Positions 1 through 9,287 of a DNA stretch of 64,000 bases are shown in pieces. This stretch comes from Ferruginibacter albus. Its GTDB lineage: Bacteria; Bacteroidota; Bacteroidia; Chitinophagales; Chitinophagaceae. The notes under the pieces are model-generated. The model searched no databases. It saw only the letters and a program-made list of their open reading frames with translations, and was not told where the DNA came from. A program made the translations under genes and the position numbers. The first letter of the stretch is position 1, and every line of letters begins with the position of its first letter. The stretch covers positions 1,948,001 through 2,012,000 of the forward strand of contig NZ_CP083388.1 of NCBI RefSeq assembly GCF_020042285.1, given 5' to 3'.

Positions 1-3000
1 TCGGAACAGGACAATGGAGTATTGTAAACGGAACGGGTGGTTCATTTAGTAATGCTTCTAATCCTGCATCAACTTTTACAGGAGTTGCAGGCAATACGTA
101 TACATTAAGATGGACAATAACAAGCCCATGTAATATTACTTCTGATGACGTGGATATAACTTTCAGTGCGAATCCGACAACAGCGAATGCAGGCGCCAAT
201 CAAACAGCTGCTGCAACCTGCGGATTAACTACAGTTACTTTAGCAGCCAATACACCAACAGTAGGAACAGGAGTGTGGAGTATTCAATCAGGTACAGGTG
301 GAACAGTAACAGATGTAAACAATCCAACCTCAACATTTAGCGGCGTTGCCGGAAATACATATGTATTAAGATGGACCATTTCAAATAGTCCTTGTACATC
401 TTCTTTCTCAGATGTTACTATTACGTTTAATCAATTACCAACAACAGCAGATGCAGGTCCTGACCAAATTGATGCTGCAACCTGCGGATTAACTACAATA
501 ACATTAGCAGCGAATACGCCAACAACCGGTACAGGTAAATGGAATATAGTTTCAGGAACCGGTGGTGCGATCAATAACATAAACAATCCGTCATCAACCT
601 TTAGTGGTGTTGCAGGTAATACCTATACATTAAGATGGACAGTTTCAAACAGTCCATGTACAGCATCAACAGATGATGTAGTAATTACATTCAATCAAAT
701 TCCATCGGTTAGCAATGCATCAACCAAAAGTATTTGTAATGCTACAAGTACCAATATTGCTTTAACAGCAAGCGTTGCAAGTAATTTCAGTTGGACATTA
801 GGAACAAATGTTGGTAGTATTACAGGTGCAAGTGCTAGTGTTAGCCCGGCAACTACCATCAATCAAACATTAAATAATTCAAGTAACTCAGGATCAGGTT
901 CAATACAATATATTGTTACACCAACTTCAACTATAGGTTGTGTAGGTAATCCTTCAACTATAACAGTAACAGTTAATCCAACACCTGCCGTAACTAATAC
1001 AGCTACAGCGGCCACTTGTAGCGGCACGGGTCCAAACATTGGTTTAACAGCAAGTGCACCAAGCTCTTTTGCATGGACGCTCGGAACAAATGTTGGAACT
1101 ATTACCGGTGCAACTGCTACATCAGGTTCAACCATTAATCAAACATTAACCAATCCAAGTAATGCAAATACAGGCTCTATAGAATATAAGGTTACACCAA
1201 CATCTACAACAGGTTCTTGTGCGGGAAGTCCTTATACTATAACGGTTACGGTTAATCCAAAACCTGCTGTTACTACTGCAACTACTGCTTCTACCTGTAG
1301 CGGAACAAGTCCTAACATTGGTTTAACAGCAAGCACACCAAGTTCTTTTGCATGGACTCTCGGAACAAATGTTGGAACTATTACGGGTGCAAGCGCAACA
1401 TCAGGTTCATCCATCAATCAAACATTAACCAATCCAAGTAATTCTTCCAACGGAAGTATTCAATATGTTGTTACACCAACGGCAACAACGGGTTCTTGTG
1501 TAGGTAATACTACCACCATAACAGTAACGGTTAATCCAAAACCTGCCGTAAGTAATGCTGCTACGAAATCGATCTGTAGCGGAACAAGTACTAATATAGG
1601 GTTAACAGCAAGCACAAACAGCTCATTCAGCTGGAGTATAGGAACTATTACAGGAGGTATTACCGGTGCTAGTGCAGGCTCAGGACCTACAGGTACTACA
1701 ATCAACCAGGTATTAACAAACCCAAGCAATTCAACAGCAGGCACGGTACAATATGTTATTACACCAACCTCTAATACAGGTTCCTGCGCAGGCGCTCCTT
1801 ATACCATAACGGTAACGGTTAACCCATTACCAATTGTAACAGTAAGTACTAACTATTGTGTTGGGGGAGGTGTGGTGAAACTGACAGGAAATTCATCAAT
1901 TACACCTGCTACTTATTTATGGACAGACGCAGAAACTACGCAAGCTATTAATGTTGATATTGCAGGAACGTATGCCGTTACCGGTACTGTCACTGCTACA
2001 GGTTGCCAGGCAACTGCTTCTACTGTTGTTGCACAGGAATTAGTAACCAATGGAGATTTCAATGCAGGTAATACAGGCTTTACTTCCGGCTACGCAAATA
2101 ACCAGTCTTTTTATACAACGGGTACAACAGGTTTAGAGTTGGAAGGCTTATATGCCGTGAATAATAATGCACATGATTATCATCCTGCATTTTATGGAAC
2201 AGATCATACCAGCGGAGGGGCAGGAACCGGTAAGTTTATGATCGTGAACGGCAGCGGAACTGCATCGCAAACTATCTGGCAACAAACCGTAACTGTTACA
2301 CCTAATACCACTTATTATTTCTCTGCATGGGCAATGAGCTTGAACCAGGTTACACCGTATGCGCAATTATCATTCGCTGTAAATGGTTCAGTGATTGGAA
2401 CAACCGCTGTATTAGCTGCCGGCGCTACCAGTACTTCGGGTCCATTTAATTGGACACGTTTTTACGGGACATTTGATCCGGGTAATGCAACATCTGTGGT
2501 ATTATCTATTGTGGATCTGCAAACAGCATTAGGTGGTAATGACTTTGGTTTAGATGATATTTCTTGTAGTACTTTATCTCCTGCAACATTATCGGTTACT
2601 CCACAGGCAAATGGTGGAGGAGCAGTTTGTTCAGGTTATCCCTTAAGCTTAACCGGCAACCAAACCGGTGGTACAAGCCCTTTTACTTACTCATGGACAG
2701 GACCTTCTTCTTTCAATTCATCGACACTTAACCCAACTATTGCCAGTGCAAGTACGTCTAATAACGGAAGTTATAGTCTTACTGTAACAGATGCGCATGG
2801 TTGTTCAGGCACGGGAAGTGTTTCCGTTAGTGTTAACACAACACCTTCGGTTAGCAACCAAACAACTACTACCTGTAGCGGAACAGCATTTAGTGTTACT
2901 CCTTCAGGAACACCATCAGGTACAAAATATACCTGGGGCGCTCCAACAGGAAGTGGATTTACAGGTGGTTCACAACAAAATACCGGGCAAACTTCTATTA

Positions 3001-6000
3001 GTCAAACATTGACGAACACAACGACTAGTCCTGTTACAGCTACATATACTGTAACGCCAACATCCGGTGCCGGTTGCGTAGGCAATACATTTACAGTAAC
3101 AGTAACGATTAATCCAAAACCAAACATGACCAGTGCTTCTTCTGCAACGATATGTAGCGGAAGTACAGTAAGCATTCCTTTAACAAGTGATGTAGCTTCT
3201 TCTTACGTGTGGGTTGCAGCAAGCAATGGTAATGTAACAGGAGAAAGTACCTCTAATCAAAGTACAACAACGTTAAGCAATACGCTTACCAATACTACTA
3301 CATCAGTACAAACAGTTACTTATACTGTTACGCCAACTTCAACAACAGGAAGCTGCCAGGGTAGCGGGCAAACAGTAACGGTAACGGTTAACCCAATGCC
3401 TTCTGTAAGCAATCAAACTACATCGGTATGTACTGGCGGAACATTTTCTGTAACACCGGGCAGTGTGCCATCAGGTACAAAATATACCTGGACAGCTCCA
3501 ACTGGTACGGGATTTGGCGGAGGTTCTGCACAATCAACAGCACAATCTTCTATCAGCCAGGTATTAACCAATTCAGGTACAACAGCTGTTACAGCAAGTT
3601 ATACCGTAACACCAATTTCCGGAACCTGTACGGGAAACAACTTTACATTAGCGGTAACGGTTAATCCAAAACCAACAATGACAAGTGCATCTTCTGCAAC
3701 TATCTGTAGCGGAACTGCCGTAAGTATTACTTTGACAAGTGATGTGGCTTCATCTTATCAATGGTCAGCAGCAAGCAATGGCAATGTAACAGGCGAAAGC
3801 ACCTCTACACAAACAACAAGTACTTTAAGCAATACATTAACCAATACAAGTACTACTGCACAGAATGTAGTATATACCGTTACGCCAACATCAACCGGTG
3901 GAAGTTGTGCAGGTAGTTCACAAACGGTAACGGTTACGGTTAATCCAAAACCAACTGTAAGTAATCAAACAAAAACAATTTGCAGCAATACTGCATTTTC
4001 AATAACTCCAGGCAGTGTCCCATCAGGAACAACTTACACGTGGACTGCCCCAAGTGGTACCGGTTTTACAGGTGGTTCAGCGCAATCAACTGCGCAATCA
4101 TCTATCAGCCAAACATTGGTAAATACCAATACTACAGCAAAAACGGCAACTTACACAGTAACGCCAACATCAGGAACATGTACCGGAAGCACTTTTACTG
4201 CTACTATTACTATTAATCCTGAACCGGTAATGAACAGCGTTTCTACTGTTACCATTTGTAGCGGAACATCAGTTGGATTATCCCTATCAGCAAGTGTTAC
4301 TTCCGGTTACTCATGGGTGGCAACAGATAATACAAACATCACGGGTGAAAGCTTAAGTAATCAATCAAGCAGTACAATTAATAATACACTAACCAACAGC
4401 AGTTCAACAACTGCACAAACAGTTACGTATACTGTTACGCCAACCTCCACTGCTAATAGTTGTGTAGGAGCAACACAAACAGTAACGGTAACGGTTAATC
4501 CAAAACCATCTGTAAGTAATCAATCTGCTACAATATGTAGTGGTAGTACCTTCTCAGTAACTCCAACCGGTGTTCCTGCAGGTATGACCTATACCTGGGC
4601 AACACCAAGCGGCAGTGGTTTTACAGGTGGTTCGGCACAATCAACTGCTCAATCTTCTATTAGTCAAACATTAACTAATTCAGGAACAAGTATAGCTACA
4701 GCAACATATACCGTTACACCTAAATTGAATGGATGTTCGGGTAATACATTTAGCTTACCTGTTACTATCAATCCATCTTTAGCAAATAATAATATCACAC
4801 TTACTTCAGTATGCAAAACATCTTCTAGCAGTGCGCAGGTGATCATTTCACAAAGTGGTACGGCAGTGAGCGGCGGAGATGGCACTTACACTTATTCATG
4901 GGAATTCAGTTCACCGGGTAATTCAAGCTATGCTCCGGTATCCGGACAAACAGGCGCTTCCTTAACACTTAGTCAAACTGCTAATAATGGTTTTTATAGA
5001 AGAACTGTAACATCAGGGGGATGTTCGTCTACATCAGGTTCAGTACATGTTAATATAAACAATGCTGTTACAGCGGCTGATTTTAGTGTAACCGGCGGCG
5101 GTAGTTATTGTTCAGGTAGTGGCGGACTAACAGTAGGATTAAATGGCTCTGTAGCATCACAAGCAGAATATTATGTAACATATGAATTGTATAAAGATGG
5201 CATTGCAACAGGTAATGTTATAACAGGAACGGGGTCTGCTATCAACTTTGGAAATCAAACTGCGGCTGGCACTTATACTGTACAGGCAACCGTTACCGCA
5301 ACCGGAGGTTCCTCATGTTCAGCCATTCCTACAACAGGCAATGTTAGTGTATCAATTAATCCATTGCCCACAGACGTAACAGCTTTTGCTACTGCTACTC
5401 AAATTTGTACAGGAACAAGCGGTAATATTCAAATTAATAATTCGCAAACAGGAATAAATTATCAACTAAGAGATAATGCAACCAATGCCAATATTGGCAC
5501 AGCTGTTGCCGGAACGAACGGAACAATAATTTTAACAACAGGTAGCCTTAGTGCTAATAAAGCATACAATGTTTTAGCCACCAACGCAACCACATCCTGT
5601 ACTTTACAATTGAGCAGCACTATTTCTATAATAGTAAACAATGTCATTACCAATAATACTATCAGTAATGCACAAACGATCTGTTCAGGCACAGCTCCTT
5701 CATCATTAAGCGGAACTGCTGCTGCAGGTGGTAACGGCACGAACAACTATTTGTGGGAAAGCAGCACCACGAGCGCTACAACCGGTTTCAGTAATGCCGG
5801 TGGCTCTTGTAACGGACAACAATATTCACCTGCTACATTAACCCAACCAACATGGTATAGAAGAACAGTTAGTTCAGGCGGATGTTTTGATACCTCTTCA
5901 ACTGTATTAATATCCATTAATGCGCCGGGCAGATGGTTAGGTGGCAGCAATGATTGGTTTGATGACAATAACTGGTGTGGCGGTATACCTGTAAGCACTA

Positions 6001-8201
6001 CGGATGTATTGATCCCTACAGGCTTAGCAAATTATCCTGTAGTAAATTCCGGCACTGCTGTTGCGCATGATATTACAATAGAAACCGGTGCATCTGTACT
6101 ATTGAATACTGCTACGATCCAGGTACATGGAAGTATTTCAAACAGCGGCGATCTGGATCTGCAAAACGGAACATTGGAATTAAAAGGCAATGTAGCCCAG
6201 GCAATTTCAGGAGGACAGTTTGTTCAAAAAACATTGAACAATTTGATCATCAGCAATACCAGCAGCGCAGGTGTGAATTTAGCACCTTTACAATATGATA
6301 CATTGAAAATTGCCAATAGCTTGTCTTTCGGTAATGTTAATAATGCTACGTTTAATACAAATGATAATCTTACTTTATTATCTACCGAAACACTTACAGC
6401 AAGAGTTGCAGACATTACCAACAATGGAACCAATTCGGGCAATAGCATAACAGGTAAAGCAAATATTGAAAGATATATTCAATCGCATAGAGCATGGCGC
6501 TTACTAACAGCACCTATCAATAGTGCACAAACTATCAGTAAAGCATGGCAGGAAGGCTATGCAACTACTACGCCAGTTAATTTGCAGCCGGCAATAACAG
6601 TAAATGTTGGTTATGGAACAGAAATAACCAACATGCTTAATACAGTTCCCGGCAGTGGTACAGGTTTTGATGCAGCTGTTACCAATAATCCTTCCATTAA
6701 ATATTTAAGTAATGGCGGCTGGGCTGTGCCTGCCAATACCAGCAGCTTTAATATTTCAAGTCAACAAGGGTATATGTTATTTGTAAGAGGTGATAGAACG
6801 GTTGTTGTGACAAAACCACCTTTCAATCCTTCAACACCTACTGTGCTGCGTCCGTTTGGAACATTAAACCAAAATAATAAAGCAGTATCTGTTGCCGGAA
6901 AAGGATTCCAGATAATAGGTAATCCTTATGCATCACAAATTAATTTTGATAATTTATTTGTTGCAGATAGCATGAGAGTGGGAAGCAACTATTATGTATG
7001 GGATCCAATGATGACAGGAACACAAGGGGTAGGGGCTTTTGTTGCAGTATCGTATAATGGAAGTGCAGGCGACTACAGTTCTGTTACACATTTAAGTCCG
7101 TTTATGGATGGCAGGGTTGAATCAGGACAAGCATTTTTATTCAATTTTATAGATACAGGTAAGGTGACTTTTAGAGAACAGGATAAGAACATACAAACAC
7201 GTTTGGTCTTCAGACCGGTTGTAACGCAAAAATTTAGAGCAAATCTATATTCCATAAATGATGGCAATGCAGAATTAGATGATGCGACGTTAACCGTGTT
7301 CGGGCAACAATTTTCAAATGCAGTTAGCTGGGCTGAAGATGCACAAAAAATAACCAACCCTTCTGAGAACCTTGCATTAATGCGTAACGGAAAAAGTATG
7401 GCTATTGAAAAAAGGCCAATGGTAACTGCAAAAGACACGATCTATTTACGCATTACACAAATGCAACAACAAGGTTACCAATTTGAATTATCACCATCGG
7501 GCCTGGAACAAACAGGTTTAAAGGCTACGTTGATCGATAATTTCCTTAAAACGTCAACGCCGGTAAGCCTAACGAATGATACTAAAGTAAATTTCACGGT
7601 AACAGCTGACGCAAATTCACAAGGCGCCAATCGTTTTATGATCGTATTTGATAATGCTAATCGTACAGTACCCGTAACATTTGTTTCGGTAAAAGCTTGG
7701 AAAAGCAATAAGAATGTTCCTGTGCAATGGAAAGTAGAAAATGAAATCAACATTCAACAATATGAAGTAGAAAGATCTACCGATGGTAAAAGCTTTACTG
7801 CTGTTGCTGAAATTCCTGCATCTTCTGTTTCAACGTATAACTGGCTAGATGAAAATGCAGTTGCAGGAGATAATTATTATCGCATTAAAAGTATCGATAT
7901 GAATGGCGCTGCATTATATAGCAGTACTGTAAAAGTAGACATGGGTACTATTACGCCTTCCATTGTTGCCACTGTTAATAATGCAACAATCAATTTACAA
8001 TTGGTGAATATGGAAAAAGGAACATACCAGGTAAGATTAACGGATGTTATTGGTCAATTGATCGCGTTGAAGTCGGTACAACATGATGGAACAAACAGTA
8101 CAAAAACAATCAGCTTAACTAAAAATCTTTCTAAAGGAGTTTATACTATAGAAGTGATCTCGAGCAACAATAAAAACACTGCCGTTAAAATAGTATATTA
8201 A
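1..8201 (+). CDS. Giant T9SS-secreted repeat protein (adhesin-like), 5' end outside window
   Basis: The reading frame is open from base 3 to the TAA at 8199-8201, so more than 2,730 residues are visible and the N terminus lies upstream. The order is: three ~88-residue Ig/PKD-like repeats (to ~700; motif ATCGLTT and FSGVAGNTY), four ~92-residue PKD-like repeats (~706-1830), a jelly-roll/CBM-like domain beginning LVTNGDF (~2036-2575), then an alternating array of two PKD-like repeat types (2844-4770). Further Ig-like segments follow, then a WLGGSNDWFDDNNW segment (~5930) and a C-terminal T9SS type A sorting region (~7660-8201; YEVERSTDG, YYRIKSIDMNG, GVYTIEV). Most repeats hold a conserved Cys pair (CSGT...CxG). 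Such proteins are exported by the Sec and type IX systems to the cell surface; adhesion or matrix function is inference. Long antisense open frames inside it are low-complexity shadows. Confidence 0.9.
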   Translation, partial: GTGQWSIVNGTGGSFSNASNPASTFTGVAGNTYTLRWTITSPCNITSDDVDITFSANPTTANAGANQTAAATCGLTTVTLAANTPTVGTGVWSIQSGTGGTVTDVNNPTSTFSGVAGNTYVLRWTISNSPCTSSFSDVTITFNQLPTTADAGPDQIDAATCGLTTITLAANTPTTGTGKWNIVSGTGGAINNINNPSSTFSGVAGNTYTLRWTVSNSPCTASTDDVVITFNQIPSVSNASTKSICNATSTNIALTASVASNFSWTLGTNVGSITGASASVSPATTINQTLNNSSNSGSGSIQYIVTPTSTIGCVGNPSTITVTVNPTPAVTNTATAATCSGTGPNIGLTASAPSSFAWTLGTNVGTITGATATSGSTINQTLTNPSNANTGSIEYKVTPTSTTGSCAGSPYTITVTVNPKPAVTTATTASTCSGTSPNIGLTASTPSSFAWTLGTNVGTITGASATSGSSINQTLTNPSNSSNGSIQYVVTPTATTGSCVGNTTTITVTVNPKPAVSNAATKSICSGTSTNIGLTASTNSSFSWSIGTITGGITGASAGSGPTGTTINQVLTNPSNSTAGTVQYVITPTSNTGSCAGAPYTITVTVNPLPIVTVSTNYCVGGGVVKLTGNSSITPATYLWTDAETTQAINVDIAGTYAVTGTVTATGCQATASTVVAQELVTNGDFNAGNTGFTSGYANNQSFYTTGTTGLELEGLYAVNNNAHDYHPAFYGTDHTSGGAGTGKFMIVNGSGTASQTIWQQTVTVTPNTTYYFSAWAMSLNQVTPYAQLSFAVNGSVIGTTAVLAAGATSTSGPFNWTRFYGTFDPGNATSVVLSIVDLQTALGGNDFGLDDISCSTLSPATLSVTPQANGGGAVCSGYPLSLTGNQTGGTSPFTYSWTGPSSFNSSTLNPTIASASTSNNGSYSLTVTDAHGCSGTGSVSVSVNTTPSVSNQTTTTCSGTAFSVTPSGTPSGTKYTWGAPTGSGFTGGSQQNTGQTSISQTLTNTTTSPVTATYTVTPTSGAGCVGNTFTVTVTINPKPNMTSASSATICSGSTVSIPLTSDVASSYVWVAASNGNVTGESTSNQSTTTLSNTLTNTTTSVQTVTYTVTPTSTTGSCQGSGQTVTVTVNPMPSVSNQTTSVCTGGTFSVTPGSVPSGTKYTWTAPTGTGFGGGSAQSTAQSSISQVLTNSGTTAVTASYTVTPISGTCTGNNFTLAVTVNPKPTMTSASSATICSGTAVSITLTSDVASSYQWSAASNGNVTGESTSTQTTSTLSNTLTNTSTTAQNVVYTVTPTSTGGSCAGSSQTVTVTVNPKPTVSNQTKTICSNTAFSITPGSVPSGTTYTWTAPSGTGFTGGSAQSTAQSSISQTLVNTNTTAKTATYTVTPTSGTCTGSTFTATITINPEPVMNSVSTVTICSGTSVGLSLSASVTSGYSWVATDNTNITGESLSNQSSSTINNTLTNSSSTTAQTVTYTVTPTSTANSCVGATQTVTVTVNPKPSVSNQSATICSGSTFSVTPTGVPAGMTYTWATPSGSGFTGGSAQSTAQSSISQTLTNSGTSIATATYTVTPKLNGCSGNTFSLPVTINPSLANNNITLTSVCKTSSSSAQVIISQSGTAVSGGDGTYTYSWEFSSPGNSSYAPVSGQTGASLTLSQTANNGFYRRTVTSGGCSSTSGSVHVNINNAVTAADFSVTGGGSYCSGSGGLTVGLNGSVASQAEYYVTYELYKDGIATGNVITGTGSAINFGNQTAAGTYTVQATVTATGGSSCSAIPTTGNVSVSINPLPTDVTAFATATQICTGTSGNIQINNSQTGINYQLRDNATNANIGTAVAGTNGTIILTTGSLSANKAYNVLATNATTSCTLQLSSTISIIVNNVITNNTISNAQTICSGTAPSSLSGTAAAGGNGTNNYLWESSTTSATTGFSNAGGSCNGQQYSPATLTQPTWYRRTVSSGGCFDTSSTVLISINAPGRWLGGSNDWFDDNNWCGGIPVSTTDVLIPTGLANYPVVNSGTAVAHDITIETGASVLLNTATIQVHGSISNSGDLDLQNGTLELKGNVAQAISGGQFVQKTLNNLIISNTSSAGVNLAPLQYDTLKIANSLSFGNVNNATFNTNDNLTLLSTETLTARVADITNNGTNSGNSITGKANIERYIQSHRAWRLLTAPINSAQTISKAWQEGYATTTPVNLQPAITVNVGYGTEITNMLNTVPGSGTGFDAAVTNNPSIKYLSNGGWAVPANTSSFNISSQQGYMLFVRGDRTVVVTKPPFNPSTPTVLRPFGTLNQNNKAVSVAGKGFQIIGNPYASQINFDNLFVADSMRVGSNYYVWDPMMTGTQGVGAFVAVSYNGSAGDYSSVTHLSPFMDGRVESGQAFLFNFIDTGKVTFREQDKNIQTRLVFRPVVTQKFRANLYSINDGNAELDDATLTVFGQQFSNAVSWAEDAQKITNPSENLALMRNGKSMAIEKRPMVTAKDTIYLRITQMQQQGYQFELSPSGLEQTGLKATLIDNFLKTSTPVSLTNDTKVNFTVTADANSQGANRFMIVFDNANRTVPVTFVSVKAWKSNKNVPVQWKVENEINIQQYEVERSTDGKSFTAVAEIPASSVSTYNWLDENAVAGDNYYRIKSIDMNGAALYSSTVKVDMGTITPSIVATVNNATINLQLVNMEKGTYQVRLTDVIGQLIALKSVQHDGTNSTKTISLTKNLSKGVYTIEVISSNNKNTAVKIVY
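2844..4770 (+). repeat. Higher-order A/B dimer repeat within the adhesin gene
   Basis: Type A repeats (SVSNQ..., GFTGGS, SISQ) begin at 2844, 3399, 3951 and 4506, giving periods of 555, 552 and 555 bp. Type B repeats (SSATIC, NVTGES, TLSNTLTN) lie between them. The unit is therefore an approximately 184-residue A+B dimer, which suggests growth by duplication of pairs of domains. Confidence 0.8.
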
Positions 8202-8219
8202 GGATTCATCTGACGTGTT

Positions 8220-8252
8220 AACCGCTTGGTCTTAATTTCAGGCGGTTTTTTT
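8220..8252 (+). terminator. Rho-independent terminator after the adhesin gene
   Basis: AACCGC (8220-8225) pairs with GCGGTT (8242-8247) and is followed by a run of T residues, 19 bases after the adhesin stop codon. Confidence 0.75.
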
Positions 8253-8365
8253 ATTTGTAACATTTACATAGTATGGTAATGAGGATGTTAAATAATTCTT
8301 TTCGCTTCACCACTTTTTTGGAAAACCAACTTGCAGCCCTTAATATTGCGTATCAATAAATACTT

Positions 8366-8959
8366 ATGAAAAAAATCATCTGTGCAACAGCAATGTTGTT
8401 CTTGTGTTTTTACGGAAATGCTCAAGTGATCTCTTCGCCGCTTCCTACGCCTGCTTTCTGTAATGCATTGGCAAAGATCGTCCTTGATTTTCGCTCCAAT
8501 TTTCACAATGTGCAATTGGATAGTGTTGTGTTAGGAGAATATGATCATGATGTGTACGGAGCATCTGTGAAATTACCCGGCGCTATTGACAATACTATTT
8601 TACGTTTTCGTTCTGTAGAAGATACAACAGCCTCTTACCAATCTCTTTTTTATAATGGAGAAAGCCAAACAGATGCTATTAAAAGTTATAAGCATTGCGT
8701 GCAAATGCTAAAGAAGAGCCTGATAAAATGGTATGACCGGTCTCTTATTACTTTTAAAGGAAAACTGGAAGAACCTGATCCTAATTTAAGTTTTACAGAA
8801 TCTACCTTACGATTAAAAACCGTGACAGATGAACGTTATAAAAACTTTTGCGCTTCTGTTGTTTTAACGGGAGATATGAATGGCTGGAAAGTGTACATCA
8901 ATTTTGAATATAAAAACGCTGATACAGACCCGGAAGATGATGGTGATACTAAAGATTAA
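8366..8959 (+). CDS. Secreted protein of unknown function
   Basis: The 197-residue product starts MKKIICATAMLFLCFYGNAQ, a clear Sec signal peptide ending at the typical Bacteroidota NAQ cleavage site. The mature part contains no motif I recognise and ends in an acidic tail (DTDPEDDGD). It is probably periplasmic or outer-surface. It is preceded by the adhesin terminator and faces the convergent gene ending at 8971, so it is likely monocistronic. An antisense open frame over its 5' end (8288-8515) is a shadow. Confidence 0.8.
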   Translation: MKKIICATAMLFLCFYGNAQVISSPLPTPAFCNALAKIVLDFRSNFHNVQLDSVVLGEYDHDVYGASVKLPGAIDNTILRFRSVEDTTASYQSLFYNGESQTDAIKSYKHCVQMLKKSLIKWYDRSLITFKGKLEEPDPNLSFTESTLRLKTVTDERYKNFCASVVLTGDMNGWKVYINFEYKNADTDPEDDGDTKD

Positions 8960-8970
8960 TTAACGGCGAA

Positions 8971-9243
8971 TTATTTCTCAAATCTTTCGTAGGATTGTGG
9001 TCCGATGATCTGAACCAAATGATGATCCTTTTCATCAAAACCTGCAAAATAAAACGTACTATCGTCATAAACAAGTTCTTCGCTAATGAGAACAGAAAAC
9101 GCAACGATGTGTAACATCCTGTCCTCATCTTCTAACATTTTTCTATTACTCAATCCAATATACCTGATAGAACCTTGGTTGTAACTTCTTTTATTTTCTT
9201 TTAAAAAAGATTCTAATTTATTCTCTAATTCTTTTTTAATCAT
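8971..9243 (-). CDS. Small cytoplasmic protein of unknown function
   Basis: A 90-residue protein starting at ATG 9243. It has no signal peptide or membrane segment. The N-terminal third is highly charged and helical; the C-terminal part looks like alternating strands (YVYDDSTFYFAG, HHLVQIIGP). I do not recognise the family. It lies 44 bases downstream of the DUF5916 gene on the same strand and may be co-transcribed with it. Confidence 0.6.
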   Translation of the reverse strand: MIKKELENKLESFLKENKRSYNQGSIRYIGLSNRKMLEDEDRMLHIVAFSVLISEELVYDDSTFYFAGFDEKDHHLVQIIGPQSYERFEK

Positions 9244-9287
9244 TCATTAATATTTTTATTGCCCTGTATATAAAAAGCGTGATGAAT

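Noticed and set aside
863..1744. Long minus-strand open frames inside the adhesin gene (for example 863-1135, 1232-1417, 1460-1744)
   Set aside because: They recur with the repeat period, are Val/Pro/Leu-rich low-complexity products of the Thr/Ser/Asn-rich sense strand, and have no independent start region.
7073..7753. Minus-strand frames of 121 and 92 codons opposite the adhesin C terminus
   Set aside because: They are shadows of the T9SS-domain coding strand, and the sense frame has clear family motifs.
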